Shown here piece by piece: positions 30,764 to 42,748 of a stretch of 64,000 nt of DNA. Source of the DNA: Aquilaria yunnanensis (Eukaryota > Streptophyta > Magnoliopsida > Malvales > Thymelaeaceae); contig CM077594.1 of the NCBI GenBank assembly GCA_039654915.1, forward strand, positions 85,326,893 through 85,390,892, given 5' to 3'. A program made the position numbers and the translations under genes. The stretch's first letter is position 1. Each line of letters opens with the position of its first letter. The notes under the pieces are model-generated. The model saw only the letters and a list, made by a program, of their open reading frames with translations, was not told the DNA's origin and did not search any database.

Positions 30764-32097
30764 TCAAAGAGTTATTGGCTTAAATTACTAAATTAATAAT
30801 AATTTATGTAAAAGGCCATTTATTCGAGACTAACAGGATTTTGAACTGAGCCCAAGCCTTCCTCAAGTAGAGCTCGTGTCACAAAATTTAGACTTTAAGT
30901 AATTTGAGCTCTAGCCTGAGTAGTACCGATAGCTTAAAGGCCATGCCTTTACACCTTTACTCCCATTTTCGTTCTCTCCAGGCTCCAGCGTCCAATTTCA
31001 CAACTTCATCTTTGTTCCGATTTGCTCTTATCTTCCTTCGTGCAACTCTCTTTTTCTTTTCAACAGCAGCCCCTTCATTTTTATCGATCTCATGTTCCTT
31101 TTTCTTAATCCATAAGATTCAAATGACTACAATGTCTTTGACTCAAAGTGCATCATAAATATTATAAAAATGATACTTCTGTCAACCAAAAAAAAGATTC
31201 TTCCAATTTCCAATTGCACATCTTTCTTTATAATTTATTGTAATTTAGTCCTTTTACTTCCCAAAAATCTAGTCAACTCATTTGACAAGCTCCTTAATTG
31301 AAATGAAATAAAAACTTGATAAGTGAGAGTAATAAATCATTCAATTAAAATAAAAATAACTTAAAATAGGTATAAAAATTAACATTGAACTTAAGCTAAT
31401 CATCACTTCCTTTCGACTGGTTACCGACTTAAGTGTTGGCCTGAGTGCAACATTCACAAAATTAAATTCTATAACCAAATTCACTTAAGAAAGTATTAAG
31501 AATAAATCAAGTAATGACAAGCACAAAATAAAGCAAGTAAATAAAAAAGGATAAGAAAGAGATGACATCATAGTTTATAGTGGTTCGGTTACTCCTATTC
31601 GGAGCCTAGTCCTCTCATCTTATCAAATTTACTACTTGAGAATTTTTCCTCCACTAATAGTTCAAGAGGAAAAAAGACCTTTTACTTTTTGGTGGCCATC
31701 TTTACCACCAACTCACCAATTTTCCTACATGCTAACCAAAAACATTACCAACACCTGCTCTCTCAACAGTTGTCCCAGAGGTTAACTAGGAACTATATCA
31801 ATCCAATCTCACTAAATTAGCTTTTAGAAGGTTATATGCTTAATAGTAGCACTAGATACTATATGGCAAGTGAAAACACAATATCTTTTGACAAATCTTA
31901 ACTTAAGCACATATCATTTGATCTTGATGATGAATTCCCATTTTTAATAATAAAGAGTTCTTCCCAGAGTGTTTCTTGATGTATTTATAGCCTATTAGGT
32001 CCATTTAAATGTTGAAGACCATTGTGGAGCCATTGGAGATCAACTTTTAGACAACTAGTTGTTTTTCCATATACGGTATGATTTCACAGTTCCAATT
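30764..32097. other. Non-coding sequence left of the old copia element
   Basis: A plus-strand 84-codon frame at 30904-31158 has no recognisable motif and I do not call it. The stretch 31400-32097 has a TAGTGGTTCGGTTACTCC motif of the kind found in plant copia-type LTRs, and a TGTTGGCCTGAG start-like string at 31435, so it may be an LTR remnant into which the copia element inserted. I cannot set boundaries. Confidence 0.35.
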
Positions 32098-32259
32098 TGA
32101 AGAAAACAAGTTTGAGCCAAAGCGGCATATGTATTCATATCATTGATAACATAGAATATAGGGTACATATAGGCTACACTTGAAGGATAAGTAAAGTTTA
32201 TCTACAACTAACTAGATATATATACGAACTAGACTCCTTATTCTACTCCAACTTCAACG
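32098..32259 (-). repeat. LTR of the old copia element (3' in element sense)
   Basis: 162 bp, clearly homologous to 41722-41884 with several substitutions, including in the terminal bases, consistent with age. Confidence 0.85.
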
Positions 32260-32266
32260 CTCCCCC

Positions 32267-34438
32267 TCAAGTTGGCGCATGAAGGTTCGTGATGCCCAAC
32301 TTGGATAACAGTTCGTGGAACCTGTCTTTGCCCAATGCCTTTGTGAAAAGATCCGCTATTTGGAATCTAGTCCAAATTTTCTTCAACTCAATTTCTCTAG
32401 ATTGCACTTTTTCGCGCATAAAGTAGCAGTCCATTTCAACTTGTTTTGTTCTCTCATGGAACACTGGGTTCATGGTGATGTGGAGAGCAGCTTGGTTGTC
32501 ACAAAAGAGTGTTGTGCCCTCCAGTTGAGATACCTGCAATTCGGCTAACAACCACCGTAACCACAAAACTTCACTTACAGTTATGGTCATTGCTCTATAC
32601 TCGGCTTTTGCAGAAGATCTTGCTACAACAGTTTGTTTCTTGGTTCACCATGAAATTGGTGATCCCCCTAATGCGATGAAGTAACTCGTGCATGATGTTT
32701 TTGTTATTCGACATCCTCCTTAATCGGCATCACTATATGCTTTCAACTTCATATCCCCTTTTGCTGTCAGTAAGATACCTTGACCAGGAGCTGTCTTGAG
32801 GTACCGTAGTATTCATTCACACGCATCCATATGGACTCATCGTGGGTCTGCAAGGAACTGACTTAATGTATTGACTACAAATGTTATGTCCGGTTGGGTG
32901 ATTGTCAGATAAAGCAATCTCTCTATTAATCTCCTGTATCGAGTGGCGTCCACCCTTGGTTTTTCAGCATCAGCTCGCACGTTGCAGTTCTACTCCATAG
33001 GAAATGCACTAGGTTTGAATGCCTACATCCCGGATTTCTCCAAAAATATCTAGTGTGTACTTTCTTTGACTAAGTACAATCCTCTGGGAGGACCTTGCAA
33101 CCTCAATACCCAAAAAATATTTCAAAAGGCCAAGGTCTTTGATGCTGAACTTTTCATTTAAAAGTTGCTTCACTTCTTGGATTTTTCTCACTTCTTTCCT
33201 TGCCAAAATAATGCCATCAACATATATCAATGCCGCAACAAAACTCTGTTCGTTTTTATACATGAACATGGAGTGATTGGCCTTCAAGAGTTGAAATCCC
33301 ATTGTAACCAAGGCATTTGTGAACTTGTGATACTAGTTTCTTGATGCTTAACGTAACCCATAAAGTGACTTCCTTAATCTACACACTTTGGTCTCACATT
33401 TCTTGGCTAAACCTTGCGGGATACGCATGTAGACCTCTTCCTCCAGATTGCCATGGAGAAATGGGTTATTTATGTCCAACTGATAAATCTCCCAATCCTT
33501 CTTTGTAGCGACAACAAGCAGAGTTCTCATAGTGACGAGCTTTGCCACGTTCGCAAAGGTTTCATGGAAATCAACCCCCTGCACTTGTGTGAAACCTCTT
33601 GCCACAAGCCGTGCCTTGTATTGTTCTATTTCCCCATTAGGTTTGAATTTAATCTTCTAGACCCACTTTGAATCAACAACATGTTTTCCTAGTGGCAATG
33701 GTTCCAATGACCATGTTCTATTTTTCTCCAACGCTTTAATTTCTATTTTCATGGCTTCATTCTAGTGCTTATGCTTCACTGCCTGCAAGAAAGATTTTGG
33801 TTGATCATGGGATGTGATGGCCATCAAGAATGCTTTATGTGAGTGTCAAAACCTATGATACAAAATGTAATGTGATAAAGGATATACCACAGAGTTTCCT
33901 AATGGAGGGCACACTGCGACTGGACTATAGAGGGTGGCAGACATGTTTCATACTCTTCAAAATGTCGTGGTGGTTGTCAGGTTCTTTGAATACGTCTTAC
34001 TTCAATTTGGATAGCGTTCTTGGCCCCATGACTAGTGGATTCTGTTACTTTTCCTTGCTTATTTTCACACCTTTGTGCTAAATCATTTGTAAATTCTGGT
34101 CCTCATTGAAATTGCTGAACTTTCCAACTACCTCTTCTTCACCTGGGGCGTGTCCAACTTGCTTGTCTCCTCATCATTGATTATCCTTAGGGGACTCATT
34201 TGATGCATTGTTTGATCTTGCTCCAACTTGTGGCCTTCTTGCTTGTAGGGGTATCGAGTTTATGACATTAAGGATAAGAAGATTTATACCTCACGAGACA
34301 TGGTGTTTTTTTGATATCCAACAAATATACAAGGTCTCATTCTTTTGCTGAACTTATCTCCTTTCTCTTTATTGTGAGCATACACCAAGCACCCAAAAAC
34401 CCTTAAATGATCATAGGTCAGGTTTCTTCCCAACAATA
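32267..34438 (-). pseudogene. Old copia pol remnant: integrase end, reverse transcriptase, RNase H
   Basis: Recognisable in element sense: integrase C-terminal region (KRMRPCIFVGYQ near 34290-34370), RT N-terminal part (ARGFTQVQGVDFHETFA, 33605 down), DINNPFLHGNLEEEVYMRIPQG, LIYVDGIILARKE (the usual YVDD is YVDG here), LGLLKYFLGIEVA, and RNase H (LFCDNQAALHITMNPVFHERTKQVEMDC, 32590-32267). The pieces are in different frames and separated by stops. The active-site change and breaks make it inactive. Confidence 0.88.
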
Positions 34439-34443
34439 GTTCA
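34439..34443. repeat. Target site duplication, left (young copia)
   Basis: GTTCA before the LTR at 34444; the same five bases follow the other LTR at 39550-39554. Confidence 0.9.
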
Positions 34444-34768
34444 TGTTGAAGATTGCCTCAACTTTGTTCTTAACCTTCATCCCACATGGACTAGGAAACA
34501 AAGGCTTAATGCCTTAGCTCCATATTTACACCCTTCATCCCACATTGGCCATAGAAAGGGCATTGGTGCCTTCAACTCCTTATATAAGGAGCTTAGTTGT
34601 GGCAATTAGAATTCGTCCCACAATCTAGTAGTCACTTAGATTGTATTCTTCTTCTTTCTTAGTGAATTCTTTCTTCCGGCTTGCCGCCCGAGGTTTTTCC
34701 CCGATTTGGGGTTTTCCTCGTAAATTCTCGTGTCTCTTTTTTTTGTGCTTATGTTCTGATTCCTAACA
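34444..34768 (+). repeat. 5' LTR of the young copia element
   Basis: 325 bp, TGTTGAAG..CCTAACA. A TATA box (TATATAAG, 34581-34588) lies mid-LTR. One substitution against the 3' LTR, in the CTCTTTT(T/C)TTTGTGC stretch. Confidence 0.93.
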
Positions 34769-34771
34769 AAC

Positions 34772-34788
34772 TGGTATCAGAGCCAAGG
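34772..34788 (+). other. Primer-binding site, initiator tRNA-Met type
   Basis: TGGTATCAGAGCCAAGG three bases after the 5' LTR, the standard plant copia primer site. Confidence 0.9.
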
Positions 34789-34892
34789 TTAGGTTAGTGA
34801 TAGCTGCTTATAGTATGCTCTGTGGTTGCCCCTAATAGGCGGATCCTCCACATCAGAAATAAGTAGTTTATCAATTCATCTTGTGGTGTTGG

Positions 34893-35070
34893 GTACTATT
34901 CTCATATACAGTTACTATTCCCGTATACGATCACTATTCCTGTATATGGTTACTATTCACATACTGTTTCTGTATACGAGTATTATTTCCGTATACGATC
35001 ACTATTCCCGTATACGGATACTGTTCCCATATACTGTCACTATTCACGTGTACGGTTACTATTCACGTGA
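34893..35070 (+). repeat. 22-bp tandem repeats in the copia leader
   Basis: About eight diverged units on the theme TACTATTCCCGTATACGATC between primer site and gag. The unit holds a palindromic GTATAC. It stays open in the gag frame, but the natural start is the later ATG at 35118. Confidence 0.8.
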
Positions 35071-35117
35071 AATTGTCAGAGCTTATTTTTGCTCAGAAAG
35101 CTCGTTGCAGAGCTGTG

Positions 35118-38100
35118 ATGGCTTCGACATCGACAAAGCTTGATATAGCACCACTCACGTATAGCACAAAGTTTTCAATTTGGAAAATCAAGATGAAAGC
35201 AATTCTCATAAGTCTTGATTTGGATGAGGCACTATTCGGGATGGAGAATATGTCCGGAACAGAGCAGGAGAAGGAGAGAAAGAATCTGAAGGCACTCGCT
35301 CAAATTCAGTTGCACTTATCAACGGAGATTCTTCAAGAGGTCAGTAAGGAGACAACTGCTGCCAGCTTATGGTTGAAGCTTGAATCGCTTCTTATGACAA
35401 AAAGTCCAGCAAGTCGCTTGTACGCTAAATCCAGGCTGTACTCGCATAAGCTGTCAGAAGGTAAGTCTATTAAATCATATCTTGAAGAATTCAGAGAGAT
35501 CATCAATGATTTAGAAAATCTTGATGTTAAGACCGATGGTGAGGATTTGGCTATGCTTTTATTATATCATCTGCCAACATCATACAATAGTTTCCGTGAT
35601 ACCATGCTTTATGGAAAAGATACAATAACTTTAGATGAAGTCTGTTCCAGTTTATTGTCAAGAGATAGGATGGACACTTCAAAGCGTGAGGAAAGCGGAG
35701 AAGGCTTGTATTCAAGAGGCAGATCAGTTGAAAGAAAGAATGATAAAGGATCATCTTCAAGGTCCAAGTCAAAACATCGGAATCTTTATTGCAACTATTG
35801 TAAGAAGAAAGGTCACATTAAGGACGATTGTCACAAATTAAAGAAGAAGAATCAAAGTGGTGGAAATGGAGACAAGAACAAGCAGAGACCACCAGATGAG
35901 GCTAGTATTGCCACCAATGAAGATGATTTTGCTTTAGTTGCTGAAAACTCATCTATAAACAGCACAGAAGCTCATATAACTGCACAAGCAGAAAGTAGCA
36001 GGAGTGGCGAATGGACCATGGATTCTGCTTGCTCATTCCATTTGACTCCCCATAAGGACTGGTTTTACACATATGAACCGGTCAATCGAGGAGTAGTCAT
36101 GATGGGGAATGACAATGCATGTAGAATTGCAGGCATCGGTGACATCAAAATTCGAATGCATGATGGGATAGTGAGAACACTATCAAATGTTCGCCATGTC
36201 CCTGATATGAGAAGAAATTTAATTTCTTTGAGTACATTGGAAGAAAATGGTTGTTCCTTTATTGGCAGGGATGGTTCGCTGAAAATCGTCAAAGGATCAT
36301 TGGTAGTCATGAAAGGCCAGCGGAAAGGAAAGCTCTACATTTTGGATGGCAAGACCGTGGAAGGCCAATCTGCAGTTGCTGAATCATCTATGTCTGATGA
36401 GGAGGTGACAAAATTGTGGCACATGAGGCTAGGCCATATGAGTGAAAGAGGCATTTCTGAGCTGAGCAAAAGAGGACTACTCGGAGAACAAAAGGTCAGT
36501 AAGTTAGATTTCTGCGAACATTGCTTATTTGGAAAGCAAAAGAGAATCTCTTTTACTACTCCTGCAAAACATAACACTAAAGGAACTCTTGATTATATTC
36601 ATGCTGATGTTTGGGGACCGTCTCGTGAGGCATCTCTTGGTGGAGCTCGTTACATGGTTACCTTCATTGATGATTTTTCAAGGAAGGTTTGGGCATATTT
36701 CTTGAAGCATAAGAATGAAGCCTTTGTCGCATTTAAGCAGTGGAAGAATCTGATCGAGAAGCAGACCGGGAAGCAGGTGAAACGGCTAAGGACAGATAAT
36801 GGTTTGGAATTCTGTTCGGGAGAATTCAAACAATACTGCAAGGATCAAGGTATTGTTCGCCATCTAACCGTTCCAGGGACTCCACAACAAAATGGTGTAG
36901 CAGAACGGATGAACAGAACCTTGTTGGAAAAGGCAAGATGCATGCTTTCAAACTCTAGATTGGGGAAGAAATTTTGGGCAGAGGCAATCTCTACAGCTTG
37001 TTTTCTGGTAAACAGATCTCCTCATACTTTTATTGGTTTAAAGACACCTGAAGAAGTTTGGTCGGGCAGTCCGGCTAACTATAATGATCTTAAGATATTT
37101 GGATGTCCTGCTTATGCATATGTGAATGAAGGGAAGTTAGATCCTAGATCGATTAAATGTGTCTTTCTAGGATACACTACAGGAGTTAAAGGATATAAAT
37201 TATGGAATCCTCAAACTTCCAAAGTTTTCACAGCCAGGAATGTTATGTTTGACGAGACATCCATGTTGCATCAAAAGGAGGAGTTGACTGTCGCTGATCC
37301 AAGTATTGAGAAGGAAAAGATTGGAAGCAAGGTGGAGCTCCAAATACATCCTGAAAGTCATGATCAGGATGTCAAGGATACACAAGTTGAGGTGGAGCAA
37401 CAAGCCTCAACTGATGACATTTAGCCTTCTCATTCTATTGCTATCAATCGTCCCCGTCGTAGCAATCAAGGTATGCCTCGAAAGAGGTTAATTGAGGAAG
37501 CAGACTTTGTTGGGTTTGCTTTTGCAGCTGCTGAAGAGACAGAGAGTTGTTTTGAACCTGCAAATTATAAAGATGCAACTAACTGTCCAGATTCTTCTAA
37601 GTGGGTTGTAGCTATGCAAGAAGAGATGGAATCGCTTCAAAAGAATGACACTTGGATACTAGCTAAACTACCCAAAGGTAAAAGAACTGTCAAGTGCAAG
37701 TGGGTGTTCAAGAAGAAAGAAGGAATTCCCGGAGTTGAAGAACCAAGGTATAAAGCTAGACTAGTTGCAAAAGGCTTTAGCCAGGTACCGGGAGTTGACT
37801 TTAATGATATTTATTCTCCTGTTGTGAAGCATAGTTCTATCCGACTGTTTCTTGGTCTTGTTGCGTTAGATGATCTTGAGTTGGAGCAACTTGATGTTAA
37901 AACAGCTTTTCTGCATGGTGATTTAAAGGAAGAAATCTATATGGAGCAACCCGAAGGTTTTAAGGTTGAGGGGAAGGAGGACCATGTCTGCAAACTCCAG
38001 AAGTCATTATATGGCCTCAAACAATCACCTCGACAATGGTATAAATGCTTTGATATGTTTGCTTTGAATCTTGGTTTCAGGAGAAGCAGTTATGATTCAT

Positions 38101-39113
38101 GTGTCTACATGAGACCGGTTGGAGATGGTTCATTTACATACTTACTGCTTTATGTGGATGACATGCTTATCGCAGCAAGGAGCAAGTCAGAAATTGCCAA
38201 GATTAAGGCGCAATTAAGTGCAGAATTTGATATGAAGGATTTAGGTGCAGCAAAACGCATCCTAGGCATGGAGATCAGGCGTGATCGTAAGGCTAGGAAG
38301 CTTTATCTTTCACAGGAGGGTTATGTACGCAAAGTTCTGGAGAGGTTTGACATGAGCAAAGCCAAATCAGTTTCTACACCTCTTGCTGCACACTTCAAGT
38401 TATCATCGCATCAATGTCCGACAACAAATGAAGAAATTAAGAAGATGGAGAAAATACCATATGCAAGTGCTGTTGGGAGCATTATGTATGCAATGGTTTG
38501 CACGCGTCCCGACTTAGCACATGCAGTTAGCGTTGTGAGCCGTTACATGGCTAATCCAGGACAAGAGCATTGGCAAGCAGTAAAATGGATATTAAGGTAT
38601 CTAAAAGGTACAACTACGGCTTATCTTGAGTTTGGCGGTTCTAAAGCTGGATTGATTGGATATGTGGATTCTGACTACGCGGGTAATCTTGACACTCGAC
38701 GATCCACATCAGGTTACATTTTTACATTCGGTGGTTGTGCTATGAGCTGGAAGGCTTGCCTACAAGCAACAGTTGCTCTTTCAACTGCAGAAGCAGAGTA
38801 TATGGCAATCACTGAAGCAATGAAGGAAGCAATTTGGCTTAGAAATATTTATACAGAGCTTACTCAAGATGATCGCAAGCTGAAGATATATTGTGATAGC
38901 CAAAGTGCTATTTTCTTGACAAAAGATAGCATGTTCCATGAGCGTACTAAACATATTGGGGTCAAATATCACTTTGTTCGTGAAATTGTTGATAAAGGTG
39001 ATATTGTGGTCATGAAGGTTAGTACGCTGGATAATGCTGCTGATATGATGACGAAGACTCTTCCTGGATCTAAGTTCAAACATTGTTTGGACTTAGTAAA
39101 TCTTATTTGTTGA
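35118..39113 (+). pseudogene. Young copia gag-pol polyprotein with one in-frame stop
   Basis: The start is the ATG opening MASTSTKLDIAPLTYS, just after the leader repeats. Domains by residue: Tnt1-like gag (about 20-190), zinc knuckle CNYCKKKGHIKDDC (about 224-237), aspartic protease DSACS near 301, gag-pre-integrase segment (LWHMRLGHMS), integrase with D near 495 (HADVWG), D near 560 (RTDNG) and E near 595 (GVAERMNR), RT with [19 protein letters not shown] and LLYVDDM (about 1012), and RNase H with [16 protein letters not shown] and [13 protein letters not shown] at 37422-37424 between integrase and RT is the only break; the frame is otherwise the same on both sides. It would give a protein lacking RT unless read through, so the copy is probably non-autonomous. 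Confidence 0.92.
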
Positions 39114-39211
39114 TTATCACTTATTTGGAGGTGGCTGTGAAGATCAGAGAAGAAGGTTACAGATCAATTTGGTATGAAGGTGGAGTTTTGTTCATGTACA
39201 ACAAAATTGAT

Positions 39212-39224
39212 GCAAGGTGGAGAT
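39212..39224 (+). other. Polypurine tract of the young copia element
   Basis: GCAAGGTGGAGAT next to the 3' LTR, typical of plant copia elements. Confidence 0.75.
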
Positions 39225-39549
39225 TGTTGAAGATTGCCTCAACTTTGTTCTTAACCTTCATCCCACATGGACTAGGAAACAAAGGCTTAATGCCTTAGCT
39301 CCATATTTACACCCTTCATCCCACATTGGCCATAGAAAGGGCATTGGTGCCTTCAACTCCTTATATAAGGAGCTTAGTTGTGGCAATTAGAATTCGTCCC
39401 ACAATCTAGTAGTCACTTAGATTGTATTCTTCTTCTTTCTTAGTGAATTCTTTCTTCCGGCTTGCCGCCCGAGGTTTTTCCCCGATTTGGGGTTTTCCTC
39501 GTAAATTCTCGTGTCTCTTTTCTTTGTGCTTATGTTCTGATTCCTAACA
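39225..39549 (+). repeat. 3' LTR of the young copia element
   Basis: 325 bp, one substitution from the 5' LTR; followed by GTTCA (39550-39554). Confidence 0.93.
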
Positions 39550-39554
39550 GTTCA

Positions 39555-41721
39555 TATGGTGTTTTATCTCTTATACTCTTAGAAGGCAATCTATTTATTA
39601 TGTAGACTGCGGTAAGGACACATTTTCCTCAAAAACTGAATGGCAACCTTGTATGGAAATGTAAAGCTCGTGCCATTTCCAAGATATGCCTATGTTTTCT
39701 TTCAACGGCTCTAATTTGTTAAGGTGTGTGGATGTAAGTGGTTTGCAAAAGTATTCCTCATTTCTTATAACACTCTAGCATGAAGTTGGATTAAAACTCA
39801 AGACCATTGTCTGCCTTAATTCGTTTAATCTTTCTTCCAAACTACGTCTCAACCATGTTTAAAAATTGAAGTAAATAGTGGCTTACTTTTGACTTATGCT
39901 TCATTAAGTAAACCCATACTCCTCTACTAAGTTATCCACTATGGTGAGAAAATAGTGTGCTCTTGTGAAGGATGCCGTTTTTTAGCTGTCCTTGATATCA
40001 CAGTGTATCAAATCCAAACATGTAGTAGATTTTATTGAACTATTAGAAAAAGGTAATCTTGTTTGCTTAGCTCGCATACAAGAATCACAGTACTATACTT
40101 CTCCACTTTTAACATGACTAGACTTTAATTGAACCATCTTAACCTTCATATTTGATGGGTGACCAAGCCTCTGATGCCAAAGCTTAGACTTCTCTACTCT
40201 ACTGACTACCAATGCCACCCCTTCATTTTGGATGGGTTCAAGGAGATACAGTCCATTGCAGTGTCTACCTACTCCAATCAGGCTCCTCGTAGGTAAGTCA
40301 TGCATCACACATAAATCAGCAACAAAGGTTAGCACATGGTTTAAGTCCTTTGTTAATCAACTAACTGAGAAAAGGTTGCACTTAAAATCTAGAATATTTA
40401 GGACTTGACTGATCTGTATTCCATTTGGAAGAACCAGACTTCAGACCCCTTTCACTAATACGCTATCTCTATTCGGTATCTTGACTGGTTGATGTCTAGC
40501 CCTCATTCCTTGTTCATCAAATAAGTTTTCATCACAAGTAATGTGTTATGTTGCTCTCGAATCAATTATCCAAGGTTTTGAAAAATTAATCTTATCGGCC
40601 ATATTTGCTTATGGTGTGTCTTGCTCGGTTGTTTTGGATGTCTCATCTTCACGTCCTAAATATTGCAGCAGTCGCTCATACTGAGCTTGCGTCAAGCCAG
40701 GAATAGGGCTGGCCTCAAGACTGACTTGACCCACCTTCGGGCCTACCTCCTTCTTGGTCATCTATCTTAGCCTCATATCCCGTCCACCTTTATGCCATCC
40801 GGGTGGACACCCGATTATCTTAAAGCAATCATCCTCCGCATGCCTTATTTTCTGGTAGTGCGTGCAACTTAGCTTGTCTTTTCTTTCAGTCCTTCACTCC
40901 CCTGGATTCTTCCTACTGCCAGTCCCTTATGCTTGGAAAGCTGCAGCTTCAATTGTTGGGTTTTGTGGGGTTGACTCATCCTCTGTAATGAGATGGTAGG
41001 CAATGCCAAACGTTGGGGTAGGCTTGGTACTAAGAATCTGAGTCTTGATGACTCCAAACACATCGTTCAATCCCATGAGGAAGTCGTAGAGCTGATCTCT
41101 GTCCCTTAACTCGGCTAGCTGTTTTTACACATTGCATGTGCACCCATTGCAAGTGTATCTCAGCCTTGGGGAGATTGATTGCATCTTATCCCATAAACTT
41201 TTGAGCTTTGTGTAATAGGATGACATGGACAAGCTCTCTTGCTTTAGGAGTGTAACCGCATGCCTTAATTCATAGGCCCTCGGTGCACTGACCTTTTTGA
41301 ATTTCTCCTCCAAATCAGCCTAGATCTTTCGGGTTGTTTAGCGTATCGTACTCTGCTCCTTGCCTCATTTTCCATGGCTTCCTTCAGCCACCATTTTACC
41401 ATGGCAACACATCGCATCCAATGCCCTGGGTTTGGTGAGTTTGCGCCTGGTTTTTGGATCGTGCCATCAACAAAACCAATCTTATTCTTGGCAAACAACA
41501 CATTACCCATTCTTCATAGTTTCTGTCATGGAGAAGCTCACTTACATAAATCTATACCAGGCTATCCGAGGTATGTAAATTGTATGGTGACATTGTATCC
41601 ATACTATTTACTTGGCTTTCTACCATATCGCTCCCTTCACCGTCTTACATGGGTGTGCTATTTTCCAAAGAGGCGATCGGTTAATCGGACTTTTGATTGC
41701 TAGGCTTCGACTTTGATACCA
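39555..41721 (-). pseudogene. Old copia gag and integrase N-terminal remnant
   Basis: In element sense from the right: gag start region with NKIGFVDGTIQKPG (41510 down), gag helix region with LRHAVTLLKQESLSMSSYYTKLKSLWDKM (41313-41125), a poorly preserved stretch, then the gag-pre-integrase motif SKLWHQRLGHPSN (about 40190) and integrase remnants reaching [18 protein letters not shown] next to the nested element. Stops and frameshifts throughout. Confidence 0.82.
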
Positions 41722-41884
41722 TGAAGAAAACAAGTTTGAACCAAAGCGGCATATGTATTCACATTATTGATAACATAGAATACAGGGTACATATAGGCTA
41801 CACTTGAAGGATAAGGAAAGATTATCTATAACTAACTAGATATATATACGAACCAGGCTCCTTATTCTACTCCAACTCTAACAC
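41722..41884 (-). repeat. LTR of the old copia element (5' in element sense)
   Basis: 163 bp, ends TGTTAGAG..TTCTTCA in element sense; a TGGTATCAAAGTC primer site abuts it. Confidence 0.85.
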
Positions 41885-42748
41885 AGTTGGTTGGGAATTT
41901 TTGATTTGTGGAAAATTAAATATTGAAGCAAAACTTAAAATTTTTTCTCCAACAGCTAGAATGACTCATCAAAAGTATGTTGGGTCCCAGTCCACATGGC
42001 AATCTGACTTGTAACAATTTAATTTAAATTTTGAAGATTGTTAGAATGATTTTTTGCACCAAAAATTGCCTAAGTGATTTTCAACCTATTGCTCCATTTC
42101 AAAGGTTGTTAACTTCCAACAACTATGACAATAGGTTTTACCTTTAGAGATCAATTGATGGTTTATTCCAACTTATTATTATGAGAACCTTTGAAGCTAG
42201 CATAATCTAAGGTATAGAAATACTTCAATAAACCAACTAGTTGAGCCTTTTTAACCTGTTGTTTTTTTTCTTTCTTTTCACCTTAGCTTTGCACAAGTCC
42301 AACAACTTCTAGATTTTCACTTCTTAATAACTTTTTTCATTGCCAATTGAATTTCCCTTCTCTTTGTTGTGAAACACTTAGAAACAACATATAAAATTGT
42401 CTAATTACCTTACACAAGTAAATAAACACATTGGTCTTTCATAAATGCTTTGTTATCATCAAAACTCTAGGTTAATTGATTAGCACTAATCCATATAAAT
42501 TATCAAAGGGTTTTTCATTGACACTTACCTCTTGGAAACTCTAACATTATCTTTGGGTGTAGGTTTATTTACTCTTTCATCATCTTTAGGGCCACATTCT
42601 TAGCTGGAGACCAACTTGTTGCCGTCTATTAGAAAAAGGAGCAATAATGGTGGTGGAGACATGAAGATCTCAATTGCACACTAAAACCAGCCCAAACAAA
42701 TCAAGGGCTAAATGAAACTTTTGAAAATAGAAATGTCACTTTTAGTTA
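41885..42748. other. Non-coding spacer
   Basis: Moderately AT-rich unique sequence with no ORF, motif or repeat that I can support. Confidence 0.4.

Larger units (their letters stand above)
34444..39549 (+). mobile_element. Young Ty1/copia element, Tork/Tnt1-like, nested in the old copia
   Basis: 5,106 bp with 325-bp LTRs that differ at one position, GTTCA target duplications, an initiator tRNA-Met primer site, and a full gag-pol frame with a single in-frame stop. It is inserted, in the opposite direction, into the integrase region of the older element. Tnt1-like gag and a single polyprotein suggest the Tork lineage. Confidence 0.93.
32098..41884 (-). mobile_element. Old degenerate Ty1/copia element, split by a nested insertion
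   Basis: Two diverged LTRs (32098-32259 and 41722-41884; TGAAGAAAACAAGTTTGA..ATTCTACTCCAAC) flank it. On the minus strand a polypurine tract (GAGGGGGAG, 32260-32268) and a primer site TGGTATCAAAGTC next to 41722 (initiator tRNA-Met type) are in the right places. Flanking CAATT (32093-32097) and CAGTT (41885-41889) look like a target duplication with one mismatch. Without the nested element it is about 4.7 kb. Coding sequence is broken by many stops and frameshifts. Confidence 0.88.

Noticed and set aside
30904..31158. 84-codon plus-strand ORF
   Set aside because: No recognisable domain, no supporting signals, ordinary length for chance.
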